This document shows positions 1 through 6,693 of a stretch of DNA of 8,744 nucleotides, piece by piece. The stretch comes from Candidatus Poribacteria bacterium (GTDB lineage Bacteria; Poribacteria; DTPJ01; WJIO01). A program made the translations under genes and the position numbers. Position 1 is the first letter of the stretch. The number at the start of each line of letters is the position of its first letter. The stretch lies in assembly GCA_014730235.1 (NCBI GenBank), contig WJIO01000345.1, positions 1 to 8,744 of the forward strand. Direction: 5' to 3'. The notes under the pieces are model-generated. The model did no database searches. It was given only the letters and a program-made list of their open reading frames with translations, and was not told the DNA's origin.

Positions 1-4
1 TAAT

Positions 5-9
5 GGAGA
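5..9 (+). promoter_or_regulatory. Shine-Dalgarno of the URO-D-family gene
   Basis: GGAGA lies nine bases before the ATG at 19. It supports that start and shows that the gene begins inside the window. The promoter, if adjacent, is outside the window. Confidence 0.6.
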
Positions 10-18
10 ATAATCAAC

Positions 19-1119
19 ATGACGAATAGAGAGAGAATGTTATTGGGTCTGAGCGGCGGTCGGCCGGACAGGATACCCTGGGCACCGAATTTTGATTGGT
101 GGTTGGGGGTTAATACACGGATGGATACTGTTCCGAAGGAATACAAGGGGTTAAGCCGGAATGATATTGTCCGCAAGGTGGGCGGCGCTATCTGGGCCAG
201 GGCCGGGGCTATCGGTTCAAAGGCCAGCGAAGAGGTTAAAGTTACCCAGCGCACCGAGGGGGATAAAATTCATACAGTTTATGAAACTCCTGTGGGAAGC
301 GTTTCCACCATGCGCCAGGTGGCGGAAGAATGGACACGGGCGGTATTCCTGAAGGAACACATGGTTAAACAGGTGGAAGACCTGAAAGTTATCCGTTTCA
401 TGGTGGAAAACACAACATATTATCCGGCATATGAAAGCTTTACCAAAGCCGATGAACAGGTTGGCGATGACGGCATAGCTCTCTTCCAGGGCGCGCCCAG
501 TCTACCCATGATCCAGATCATGAAGACATATATCGGCTGGGTCAACGGCCTTTATATGCTTCATGACCATACAAAGGAAATGGAGCATACGGCTGATGTG
601 CTGACTCAAAAGGCTGTGGAAGCCTATGAACTGCTGGCAGATTCACCGGCAAAGGTTATATCCACTGGAGATAACCTGGACGAAAGAACCATGTCGCCAA
701 AATTATTTAAACGTTATGGCCTGCCGTATTACAGGCAGATGAGTGAAATACTCCACAAAAAGGACAAAATATTCAAAAGCCACGCCTGCGGATGGGTGAA
801 GCACCTGCTGCCGATGATAAAAGAATCTGGTCTGGATGCTATCGAAGCTTTTGCTATAGAACCAATGAACGACCTATCAATTAAAGAAGCCCGGGAACTG
901 CTGGATGGTCGGGTTTCTATCATGGGCGGCGTGCCGTCGGTGATTATGATACGGGATAATATGAACCAGGAAGATTTCCGCAAATATATACTCAAGGTTC
1001 TGGATGATATACAACCCGGCGATGGTTTTGTGCTGGGGATGGCCGATAACGTCCCGGCTGATGCGGATTTTAGTCGGGTGAAGATGATCTCGGAAATACT
1101 GGATGAATATTATGGATAG
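19..1119 (+). CDS. Uroporphyrinogen decarboxylase-fold protein (methyltransferase-like branch)
   Basis: This 366-residue protein has the layout of the URO-D superfamily, which includes HemE and the corrinoid-dependent methyltransferases MtaA, MtbA and CmuA. The N-terminus has the usual TNRERML...GGRPDRIP motif (residues 2-20). A GDN motif lies at 217-219, and KSHACG at 253-258 gives an H255-x-C257 pair matching the zinc-binding HxC of MtaA-type enzymes. It lacks the arginine-rich substrate motif of true HemE near its N-terminus, so heme synthesis is unlikely. The C-terminal segment that carries the third zinc cysteine in MtaA-like enzymes reads GMADNVP here (about 340-346), with no cysteine. 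Methyl transfer from a methylated compound to a corrinoid protein is one possible role, but no corrinoid protein gene is nearby and the substrate cannot be predicted. The ATG at 19 is supported by GGAGA at 5-9, nine bases upstream. It is a soluble cytoplasmic protein by appearance. It converges on the NHL gene with a 5-bp gap. Confidence 0.85.
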   Translation: MTNRERMLLGLSGGRPDRIPWAPNFDWWLGVNTRMDTVPKEYKGLSRNDIVRKVGGAIWARAGAIGSKASEEVKVTQRTEGDKIHTVYETPVGSVSTMRQVAEEWTRAVFLKEHMVKQVEDLKVIRFMVENTTYYPAYESFTKADEQVGDDGIALFQGAPSLPMIQIMKTYIGWVNGLYMLHDHTKEMEHTADVLTQKAVEAYELLADSPAKVISTGDNLDERTMSPKLFKRYGLPYYRQMSEILHKKDKIFKSHACGWVKHLLPMIKESGLDAIEAFAIEPMNDLSIKEARELLDGRVSIMGGVPSVIMIRDNMNQEDFRKYILKVLDDIQPGDGFVLGMADNVPADADFSRVKMISEILDEYYG

Positions 1120-1124
1120 TCAAT

Positions 1125-3359
1125 TTATTCAATTTCCCACATGCAACTCTGGTTAGCATATATCATATAACCAGAACCCGGTTTTATAATTTTTGCGTGA
1201 TTAATAACATCAATCCATTCTTTGGTTTGATTATCAAAAGTCAGTACATTATCAATAAATTCAAAAATATCCTCAAAGGATTTCTCGCTGGATTCGGTGA
1301 GTAGTGAAGCATAGCCGGATGAATTCCAGCCGGTAAGGAGTTCCACTGATTCTGGCTGGATATTCGTTCCAGCCAGAACCCACAAAATATCTGTAGTCAT
1401 ATAGAACCAGTAGCCTTTTCCCGCGTCTATGGATTCCAGGTTATTTATGTATTCCCCATCCCCGAAGAAGTTATAAAGCCAGGTATCTGTGGGGTTATCA
1501 TAAGTGCATATTACATGGCAGTATGGATTGATCTGCTGTGTCAGGAGGGATATATCTCTTGATGCCGGTTCTACTGGTATTGAGACGAAATTCCATCCCT
1601 GGTATAGGTTTATACTGAATTCAGCGTTCTCACTGATGGGTCTATAAACATGTATGCAGTTATTCAGCAAGTCGGTTACATACACCTCACCCATCTGGTT
1701 TACTGACAAATCGGTAGGATAACCGTAATTACCAGGTATGTATCGGGATGTATACCATTGGGTCAGGAAAATCCCTTTGTGAGAGAATTTCTGCACCCGG
1801 CTGTTATAATAATCAGCCGCATATACATGATCCTGTTCATCCACATCCAGACCCACAGGCCCATCAAATTCACCTTCATTAAAACCCTCGCTGCCCCATG
1901 ATGTAATAAACACGGCTTCCGACGTAAACTTCTGTATGTGGTTGTTATCGTCGGATACATAGACGTTATTCTTACTGTCAATGGCAATACCCCTGGGATA
2001 GCTGAAAATTCCTCCGCCGCCCCACTTGTATATGTATTCACCGTCATTGGTAAACTTCTGAACCCGGTGGTTGCCGCTGTCGGTCACATATACATTTCCA
2101 AGGCTGTCAATATCCACATCAAAGGGATAGGACATCAACCCGTTGGCAAGGCCCAAAGAACCCCACATATCAACCCATTCCCCGTCAGTTGTAAATTTCT
2201 GTATCCTGTGGTTATAATAATCAGCTACATATATGTATCCGTTATCAAAGGCCAATCCGCATGGGTATGTAAACTGTCCGCTGGCATTTCCCGATGTTCC
2301 CCAGCTTTTGATGAAAATTCCTTCCGGTGTGAATTTCTGTATGCGGTTGTTTCCGCTGTCGGCGATGTAAATATTACCTTCATCATCAATGGCTGTTCCA
2401 CACGGACCGAAAAACTCTCCGGCTGTTTCTGCCCCCCATTTCTCAAGAAATTCTCCCTGGGATGAAAAAATCTGGATGCAGTTATTGCCGCAGTCGGCCA
2501 CATATACATGACCAAAGGGATCAGTAGCAATACCTCGGGGCCAGTTAAATTGGTCGTTATCAGAACCAATAGAACCCCATTTGTCCACGTATTCGCCCAT
2601 AGAGGTAAATTTCTGTACCCGGTAATTCCGGGTATCTGCCACATATACAAAGCCATCATTGCTGACAGTTACCCCCCTGGGCCAATCAAAATGACTTATA
2701 GCTGTTCCCGGCATCCCCCAACGGATTATAAATTCCCCATCATTGCTGAATTTCTGGATACGGTTGTTATCCGTATCGGCAACATACACATAATCCAGGG
2801 AATCCACATATACGCTGGTCGGATTTGAAAATTCTCCGGGTGCAGAGCCTTCAGAACCCCATTTCCTTACAAAATCACCATCTGGGGAAAACGTCTGTAT
2901 CCGGTTGTTTCCGCTGTCGGCTACATATATATTCCCCTGGGAATCTGTTGACAAGCTCCTGGGCTGCCTGAATTCACCGTTACCTCCACCTTCAGTTCCC
3001 CATTTTGTAACAAAATCACCATCCGGGGCAAATTTCTGTATCCGGTTATTGTCCGTATCAGCTACATATATATAGCCATCTTTGTCTACAGCTATGCCCA
3101 GGGGATTCCTGAATTCACCGTCGTCATATCCCCACTGTCCCCATTTATTCAGTAAAATTCCATTTTGTGACAGCTTCAACACACAGTTATCCCAGGATTC
3201 AACTACATATATATTTCCATCGGGATCAATTTCTAGGTCGGCAGGACACCCTAAGGCCACCCCGCCAGACCAGGATAATTTAAATACATACTCATCGTTT
3301 GAAAGAGCATTTGCAGAAAAAAATATTAAGACCAATACAGGGAATACACGTTTAATCAT
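1125..3359 (-). CDS. Secreted NHL-repeat beta-propeller protein with duplicated C-terminal domain
   Basis: This 744-residue exported protein starts with a Sec signal peptide: MIKR, a hydrophobic run at 5-14, and likely cleavage after A18 (SANA) or S20. Residues ~38-573 hold 12 NHL repeats, mostly ~47 residues apart, with the pattern P.G...D..GN.YVAD..NNRIQKF...G.F...WG. NHL units usually form six-bladed propellers, so 12 repeats could make two stacked propellers; this is inference. NHL propellers often bind proteins or other ligands, so a binding role is more likely than catalysis. Residues 581-744 hold a domain present twice: GWN at 588 and 677, (Y/F)DN..T..W at 620 and 708, and G.GY at 647 and 728. 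There is no membrane anchor after the signal peptide. The start lies 11 bp after the upstream CBM9-like gene and has no clear Shine-Dalgarno, which suggests co-transcription and coupling. The signal peptide fixes the start. The function is unknown. Confidence 0.9.
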   Translation of the reverse strand: MIKRVFPVLVLIFFSANALSNDEYVFKLSWSGGVALGCPADLEIDPDGNIYVVESWDNCVLKLSQNGILLNKWGQWGYDDGEFRNPLGIAVDKDGYIYVADTDNNRIQKFAPDGDFVTKWGTEGGGNGEFRQPRSLSTDSQGNIYVADSGNNRIQTFSPDGDFVRKWGSEGSAPGEFSNPTSVYVDSLDYVYVADTDNNRIQKFSNDGEFIIRWGMPGTAISHFDWPRGVTVSNDGFVYVADTRNYRVQKFTSMGEYVDKWGSIGSDNDQFNWPRGIATDPFGHVYVADCGNNCIQIFSSQGEFLEKWGAETAGEFFGPCGTAIDDEGNIYIADSGNNRIQKFTPEGIFIKSWGTSGNASGQFTYPCGLAFDNGYIYVADYYNHRIQKFTTDGEWVDMWGSLGLANGLMSYPFDVDIDSLGNVYVTDSGNHRVQKFTNDGEYIYKWGGGGIFSYPRGIAIDSKNNVYVSDDNNHIQKFTSEAVFITSWGSEGFNEGEFDGPVGLDVDEQDHVYAADYYNSRVQKFSHKGIFLTQWYTSRYIPGNYGYPTDLSVNQMGEVYVTDLLNNCIHVYRPISENAEFSINLYQGWNFVSIPVEPASRDISLLTQQINPYCHVICTYDNPTDTWLYNFFGDGEYINNLESIDAGKGYWFYMTTDILWVLAGTNIQPESVELLTGWNSSGYASLLTESSEKSFEDIFEFIDNVLTFDNQTKEWIDVINHAKIIKPGSGYMIYANQSCMWEIE
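1641..3248 (-). repeat. Twelve tandem NHL-encoding repeats (~141 bp each)
   Basis: The stretch encodes 12 consecutive NHL units. On the + strand, each unit shows a recurring block resembling TTCTGTATCCGGTTGTT followed by a (G/C)TCGGC.ACATATA block. Several neighbouring units are close at the DNA level, for example the cores near 2330-2370, 2890-2930 and 3030-3075. This suggests growth by duplication and makes the region prone to copy-number change and misassembly. Unit 10 (around residues 454-480) is slightly shortened and lacks the usual arginine of NNRIQKF. Confidence 0.85.
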
Positions 3360-3370
3360 ATTTGTATCAA

Positions 3371-4147
3371 CTATTTAACTGAACCCCAGGTAGTGGTAAG
3401 TTTGTCTCTTGCACCAACAGCAATAGGATCACTGGACAGAGTAACCAGGCCGGTTTTTTCCGCATTTTTACCAAAGACAGCCGCATGAGGGCCCCAGCCG
3501 CTCCAGCCTTTCTGACCGGGAGTGTCAGCGTCACCATCATTGACACAGATTCCAACACCGATCTGCATATCTTCCTCAAATCCCTTAAGCCCAAGAATAT
3601 CAGAGCTGTATCTGGCTTCATAAAATGTAGTCTTTGCATCATCATCCCTGACAATCGCAACATCTTCAGGCTGTAATCCACCGGCTGTGGCTGTTTCGTT
3701 ACCTATAAGAATATTATCCACTCCATCGGTAAGGGCATAGTTATAAAGCTGTGTCACTGTAGCCTGTTTGTTGTCAGCAATAACAACCTGCACAGCGTCA
3801 CCATCAAACCAACTGTTGTTGTTCTGGTGTTCATCGTCTATAACAAAGGCATACATATACAGGTAATCTTCGTCCCATGCAAAAGCCACAGAAGTTGTAT
3901 GATCCTCCGGGCCTTCCCAGACACCGCCGTTGTATTCCTCAAAAACAGTCCAATCACCATTAGCTGTCAAAAACTCAATATCAGTGTATTTTTCAACCCA
4001 CATCCAGTCGTCATCGTTGCCATCAATTTCAATAGTGCCAGTAGGGGCTGAATATTCGTCGTTATCGATCCAATCCCCTGCATTTGCGAAATTCAATGAA
4101 AAAAAGGTCAATATCAATATAGTAAAAAATAAAAATCTATTTTTCAT
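3371..4147 (-). CDS. Secreted CBM9/DOMON-like domain protein, paralog 2
   Basis: The mature protein looks like a single beta-sandwich domain of the CBM9/DOMON-like type: an IDGNDDDW motif, then FAWDEDYLYMY...DDEHQNN..W.DGDAVQ, then TFYEAR and a terminal GLVTL strand. Such domains bind sugars or sometimes heme, but the ligand cannot be named here. I chose the ATG at 4147 (258 residues) over one at 4210. The later start opens a signal peptide (MKNRF, hydrophobic 5-20, ANA|GDW cleavage after A23) matching the neighbouring paralog residue for residue in position. The 21 extra residues would only translate an intergenic repeat. Well over half of the mature residues match the gene at 4372-5151, so the two arose by tandem duplication. 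The last residues, KLTTTWGSVK, match the paralog's KMSTTWGGLK although the linker before them differs. It lies 11 bp before the NHL gene, probably in one transcript. Confidence 0.8.
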   Translation of the reverse strand: MKNRFLFFTILILTFFSLNFANAGDWIDNDEYSAPTGTIEIDGNDDDWMWVEKYTDIEFLTANGDWTVFEEYNGGVWEGPEDHTTSVAFAWDEDYLYMYAFVIDDEHQNNNSWFDGDAVQVVIADNKQATVTQLYNYALTDGVDNILIGNETATAGGLQPEDVAIVRDDDAKTTFYEARYSSDILGLKGFEEDMQIGVGICVNDGDADTPGQKGWSGWGPHAAVFGKNAEKTGLVTLSSDPIAVGARDKLTTTWGSVK

Positions 4148-4155
4148 AATGGATA

Positions 4156-4195
4156 AAATCCCCCTTTTATCCCCCTTTGAAAAAAGGGGAAATGT
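4156..4195. repeat. C-run/G-run dispersed repeat with hairpin
   Basis: Two CCCCCTTT-type runs (4160-4168 and 4171-4178) are followed by AAAAGGGG (4182-4189). CCCCTTT at 4172-4178 pairs with AAAGGGG at 4183-4189 around a GAAA loop. Sequences of this style recur in intergenic regions of many environmental bacteria. Read as protein they give meaningless FPLF..G-type peptides, which explains the false extension of the adjacent gene. Only one full copy is in the window; the terminator at 7524-7544 has a similar C-run/G-run arm. Confidence 0.6.
4160..4164 (-). promoter_or_regulatory. Repeat-derived ribosome binding site of paralog 2
   Basis: On the - strand AGGGGGAT precedes the ATG at 4147 by about 12 bases. 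This G-run is the edge of the intergenic C/G-run repeat at 4156-4190, and no other purine-rich site lies closer. The spacing is longer than ideal, so initiation may be weak. Confidence 0.4.
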
Positions 4196-4258
4196 GATTT
4201 CTCGTTTCATTAAGAATAAGCGATTTTTCCGGGTTTAGTGTAGTAATGATAAAAGACC

Positions 4259-4306
4259 TTTCTAAGCATGTCATTCCTGCTTTAGCAGGAATGACATGCT
4301 TAGAAA
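4259..4306. repeat. Perfect 22-bp inverted repeat, GTCATTCCTGC family
   Basis: A 22-base arm (4259-4280) pairs perfectly with 4285-4306 around a four-base TTTA loop. The core TGTCATTCCTG/CAGGAATGACA is identical to the hairpin at 5335-5362. It lies in the 224-bp gap between the two CBM9-like genes. The hairpin could end or stabilise transcripts, but on neither strand is it followed by a good T-run, so I class it as a dispersed repeat. Confidence 0.8.
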
Positions 4307-4325
4307 ATCTTCATAAATATTTTAG

Positions 4326-4345
4326 GGGCACACTGACGTGTGCCC
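4326..4345 (-). terminator. Possible weak terminator after paralog 1
   Basis: GGGCACAC (4326-4333) and GTGTGCCC (4338-4345) form a perfect 8-bp stem with a four-base loop. It starts 26 bases beyond the stop of the gene at 4372. On the - strand it is followed by CTAAAATATTT, a poor U-tract, so it may reduce rather than stop read-through into the second paralog. It could equally be another dispersed palindrome. Confidence 0.3.
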
Positions 4346-4371
4346 AATTTATCTGAGTGATGTAAAGGAAT

Positions 4372-5151
4372 TTATTTCAAACCACCCCAGGTGGTTGACA
4401 TTTTTGAATCGGGATCAACTGCGGCTGCTACTGGCGCGCCAAGAATTACCAGGCCGGTCTTGTCTCCGTTTTTACCATAAACAGCGGCATGTGGTCCCCA
4501 ACCTCCCCAGCCTTTCTGGCCGGGAGTGTCAACGTCACCATCATTAACACATATACCAACACCGATGGCCATATCCATCTCCAGGGAATCCAGGCCAAGA
4601 ATTGCAGGGGCAAATCTTGCTTCATAAAAGGTCGTATTTGTTGCATCATCCCGAACAATAACTACATCATCAGGGGTAAGTCCACCAGCTTCAGCCGTTT
4701 CATTTCCGATAAGTATCTCGTTTTGTGCGTCGTTAAGAGCAAAGTTATAAAGATAAGTGTGGGCTGTGCGGTCTGCATCAGCAAATACAAGCTGGGCGGC
4801 ATCACCATCAAACCAGCTATCGTTATTCTGGTGTTCGTCATCAACTACCATAATATAAATATAGATGGCACTGGGATCCCATGCAAAAGCAACAGAAACA
4901 GTCTGGTCTTCAGGACCATTCCAGACGCCGCCGTTGTATTCTTCAAAGACAACCCATTCATCGGCTGTTGTTTTAAATTCAACGCCGATTAAAGGTTCGA
5001 TTCCTGCCCAATCGGCAGGATCACCATCAACAGCAATAGAGACTTCCGGCGCAGTAAACATATCCTCTTCAATCCATTCTCCCGCATTTGCACTACCAAG
5101 GAAAATTACAGTCAAAATAAAAACAGTAAATATCAAAAATTCCCTCTTCAT
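4372..5151 (-). CDS. Secreted CBM9/DOMON-like domain protein, paralog 1
   Basis: This 259-residue protein has a Sec signal peptide (MKREF, hydrophobic 5-18, SANA|GEW cleavage after A23). The mature part is a single CBM9/DOMON-like sandwich. Visible landmarks are VDGDPADW at 41-48, FEEYNGGVW at 69-77, FAWDPSAIYIY at 89-99, DDEHQNN at 104-110, a W.DGDAAQ strand at 113-120, ILIGNETA in the middle, TFYEAR further on, and GWGGWGPHAAVYGKN before the last strand. The acidic and aromatic landmarks are also in the paralog at 3371, so both copies look intact. The protein ends in KMSTTWGGLK, shared with the paralog. A good Shine-Dalgarno, AGGAAGGG (5161-5168), lies nine bases before the ATG. It is the first gene of the apparent cassette. 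A role in binding extracellular glycan is likely from the fold, but the ligand is unknown and a heme-binding DOMON role cannot be excluded. Confidence 0.82.
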   Translation of the reverse strand: MKREFLIFTVFILTVIFLGSANAGEWIEEDMFTAPEVSIAVDGDPADWAGIEPLIGVEFKTTADEWVVFEEYNGGVWNGPEDQTVSVAFAWDPSAIYIYIMVVDDEHQNNDSWFDGDAAQLVFADADRTAHTYLYNFALNDAQNEILIGNETAEAGGLTPDDVVIVRDDATNTTFYEARFAPAILGLDSLEMDMAIGVGICVNDGDVDTPGQKGWGGWGPHAAVYGKNGDKTGLVILGAPVAAAVDPDSKMSTTWGGLK

Positions 5152-5160
5152 TTTTAGTTT

Positions 5161-5168
5161 CCCTTCCT
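5161..5168 (-). promoter_or_regulatory. Shine-Dalgarno of paralog 1
   Basis: On the - strand AGGAAGGG precedes the ATG at 5151 with nine bases between. It is the strongest ribosome binding site of the secreted cassette, whereas the two downstream genes have weak or no sites. Confidence 0.65.
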
Positions 5169-5303
5169 ACCTTTGTGGTAGTAACAACCAGTCAGCTAAC
5201 CGCTTCTACTGACTAACTTTTAGTGCTGCACTTCTAAATTTCCTGCCTGAGAATTCTAAAAAATCTCTAAAACCAATGTTTATAAGAATTCAGCATGAAG
5301 AAA

Positions 5304-5383
5304 CAGATGAAAATGCTCAAAGAATATAGTTCTATGTCATTCCTGCGAAAACAGGAATGACAGCCTGATAGCATTTTCATTTG
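5304..5383. repeat. Nested inverted repeat (outer arms plus inner hairpin)
   Basis: The inner hairpin is TGTCATTCCTG (5335-5345) with CAGGAATGACA (5352-5362), loop CGAAAA. The outer arms are ATGAAAATGCT (5307-5317) with AGCATTTTCAT (5370-5380), a perfect 11-bp match that extends to 5304 and 5383 through one G-T pair. The inner core is shared with the repeat at 4259-4306; the outer arms are not. It could be a small non-autonomous element, a structured RNA, or two unrelated hairpins. Confidence 0.65.
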
Positions 5384-5540
5384 CTAGCGTCTCTTTAAGC
5401 ACTGCAACATCTGGTTTTAGTTAATTTTAGAAATATCAGCCTGCATATTATCGCTTAAATATTGAAAACGGTTCTATTTAATCCCTCCTTTACCGCTTGG
5501 AAATGTTAATTATATATAATTTTACATTACATAAACCTCT

Positions 5541-6689
5541 TTATATACTGAATTTTAGTACCATAAGTGTCAGATCATCGTTCTGCAGTTTACCTTTTGT
5601 AAAGCTTTCCAACTCATTATTTATATTTTCCAGAATATTTTTTGAACACAAGTCATATTTGCCTGTAATTGTTGAAACCAGGTTTTCTTCCCCGAACATA
5701 ATACCATCCGGATTTGTCGCCTCTGTTATTCCATCTGTATAAAGTAACAAAACATCATCCCTGGATAATCTAAGTGAATTTTCGTCGTATTCTGCGTCAT
5801 CCAGAATCCCACATGGAAGTCCTGTGCTTTCCAGGGCATAAAAATCGTCTAAGTTTTGTCTGAAAACCAGGGGATAATTATGTCCTGCATTGCTGTATAT
5901 AAAATCATTACTTTGAGGGTCAAATATTCCATAAAATAGTGTAATGAAACGATGTTCCTCTATATATTGACATATAGGGCAAAGGGAACGATTTATCCGG
6001 GATATAACTTCCCCTGGACTGTGCAGTTCTTCTGAGCATCTACGGATTGAAGCCTGGACATTTGCCATGAGCAAAGCCGCAGGCATACCTTTACCAGAAA
6101 CGTCACCGATGGCAACTCCCAGCTTCCCTGACGGCAGTTGGATCAGGTCATGATAATCCCCACCCACATGTTTTGCTGGTTGGCTGAATATACTTATATC
6201 AATACCGTTAAAAGCTGGTATACTTTGGGGTAAAAGACTTTGCTGTATCTTACGGGCTGTATCCAGTTCCTGTTCAAGATGCTTCTGGAAGCTTCGATTT
6301 TCCTGTTTAAGACGCTGCATCTCCATAGTCTTGGATAATTTAATTAGCATTTCCTCCGGTTCAATAGGCTTTGGTATATAATCATCAGCCCCCAGTTTCA
6401 TGGCTTCTACTGCTTTTTCCTCAGACCCCCGACCGGTTATCATTATCACAACAGTATCAGGATACCGCTTTTTTGTGTGCTTGACTATTTCCATGCCGCT
6501 TATACCCGGCATCATAAGGTCAGTGATAACCATATCATACCTTCGCTTCTTCATCATCTCCAGGGCTTCAACCCCTGTAGATGCAGTATCCACTGTATAT
6601 CCCTCGTCCTCAAGAGTAAAAGCCAGTGTTAGTCTTATGCCTTCTTCATCGTCTATAATTAAGATATATTTGGACATATCAGAATGCAA
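5541..6689 (-). CDS. Response regulator with SpoIIE/RsbU-type PP2C phosphatase domain
   Basis: The 382-residue product joins a receiver domain (about 5-125) to a PP2C serine phosphatase domain (about 165-382) through a helical linker with the usual ELDTARKIQQSLLPQ motif. Receiver residues are present: acidic D13/D14, phosphoacceptor D57 in TDLMMPG, T85 and K107. Phosphatase metal-site motifs are also intact: GGDYHD at 176-181, GDVSGKG at 195-201, NAGH at 267-270, YTDG with D319, and NDD at 370-372. Both halves therefore look active. By analogy with RsbU and similar regulators, phosphorylation of D57 by a histidine kinase would control dephosphorylation of an anti-sigma-factor antagonist; neither kinase nor antagonist is in the window. 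The start is probably TTG at 6689, as AAGGTGG lies four bases before it, while the ATG at 6677 is 16 bases from that site. The stop of the upstream zinc-cluster gene is nine bases away, so the two are probably translationally coupled. Confidence 0.92.
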   Translation of the reverse strand: MHSDMSKYILIIDDEEGIRLTLAFTLEDEGYTVDTASTGVEALEMMKKRRYDMVITDLMMPGISGMEIVKHTKKRYPDTVVIMITGRGSEEKAVEAMKLGADDYIPKPIEPEEMLIKLSKTMEMQRLKQENRSFQKHLEQELDTARKIQQSLLPQSIPAFNGIDISIFSQPAKHVGGDYHDLIQLPSGKLGVAIGDVSGKGMPAALLMANVQASIRRCSEELHSPGEVISRINRSLCPICQYIEEHRFITLFYGIFDPQSNDFIYSNAGHNYPLVFRQNLDDFYALESTGLPCGILDDAEYDENSLRLSRDDVLLLYTDGITEATNPDGIMFGEENLVSTITGKYDLCSKNILENINNELESFTKGKLQNDDLTLMVLKFSI

Positions 6690-6693
6690 ATTT

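Larger units (their letters stand above)
5152..5540. other. 389-bp non-coding region
   Basis: No convincing gene is seen here. The region must hold the promoter of the secreted cassette and the 3' end of the phosphatase transcript, but I find no promoter with good -35 and -10 boxes and no hairpin plus T-run just after the stop at 5541. It contains the nested inverted repeat at 5304-5383, a 7-bp inverted repeat AGAATTC type (5251-5257 with 5285-5291), and a 14-base A/T palindrome at 5508-5521. Confidence 0.6.

Noticed and set aside
19-1119. The first gene as hemE.
   Set aside because: The HemE substrate-binding arginine motif near the N-terminus is absent, and the HxC pair points to the methyltransferase-like branch.
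1763-2828. Several open frames of 94-175 codons overlapping the NHL gene on both strands.
   Set aside because: They mirror the repetitive NHL coding sequence in other frames, have no recognisable domains, and lie inside a strongly supported gene.
1641-3248. The regularly spaced repeats as a possible CRISPR array.
   Set aside because: The period is about 141 bp, the repeats are imperfect, and the whole stretch encodes NHL protein units in one frame.
4148-4210. A 21-residue N-terminal extension of the second CBM9-like protein starting at 4210.
   Set aside because: It translates a C-run/G-run intergenic repeat, would bury the signal peptide, and has no counterpart in the paralog.
4259-4306. 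The 22-bp hairpin as an intrinsic terminator.
   Set aside because: No adequate T-run follows on either strand, and its core recurs elsewhere as a dispersed repeat.
5463-5500. A strong ribosome-binding-like AAAGGAGGG on the - strand in the non-coding region, suggesting a small gene.
   Set aside because: No start codon at suitable spacing is followed by an open frame; it may be chance or a decayed remnant.
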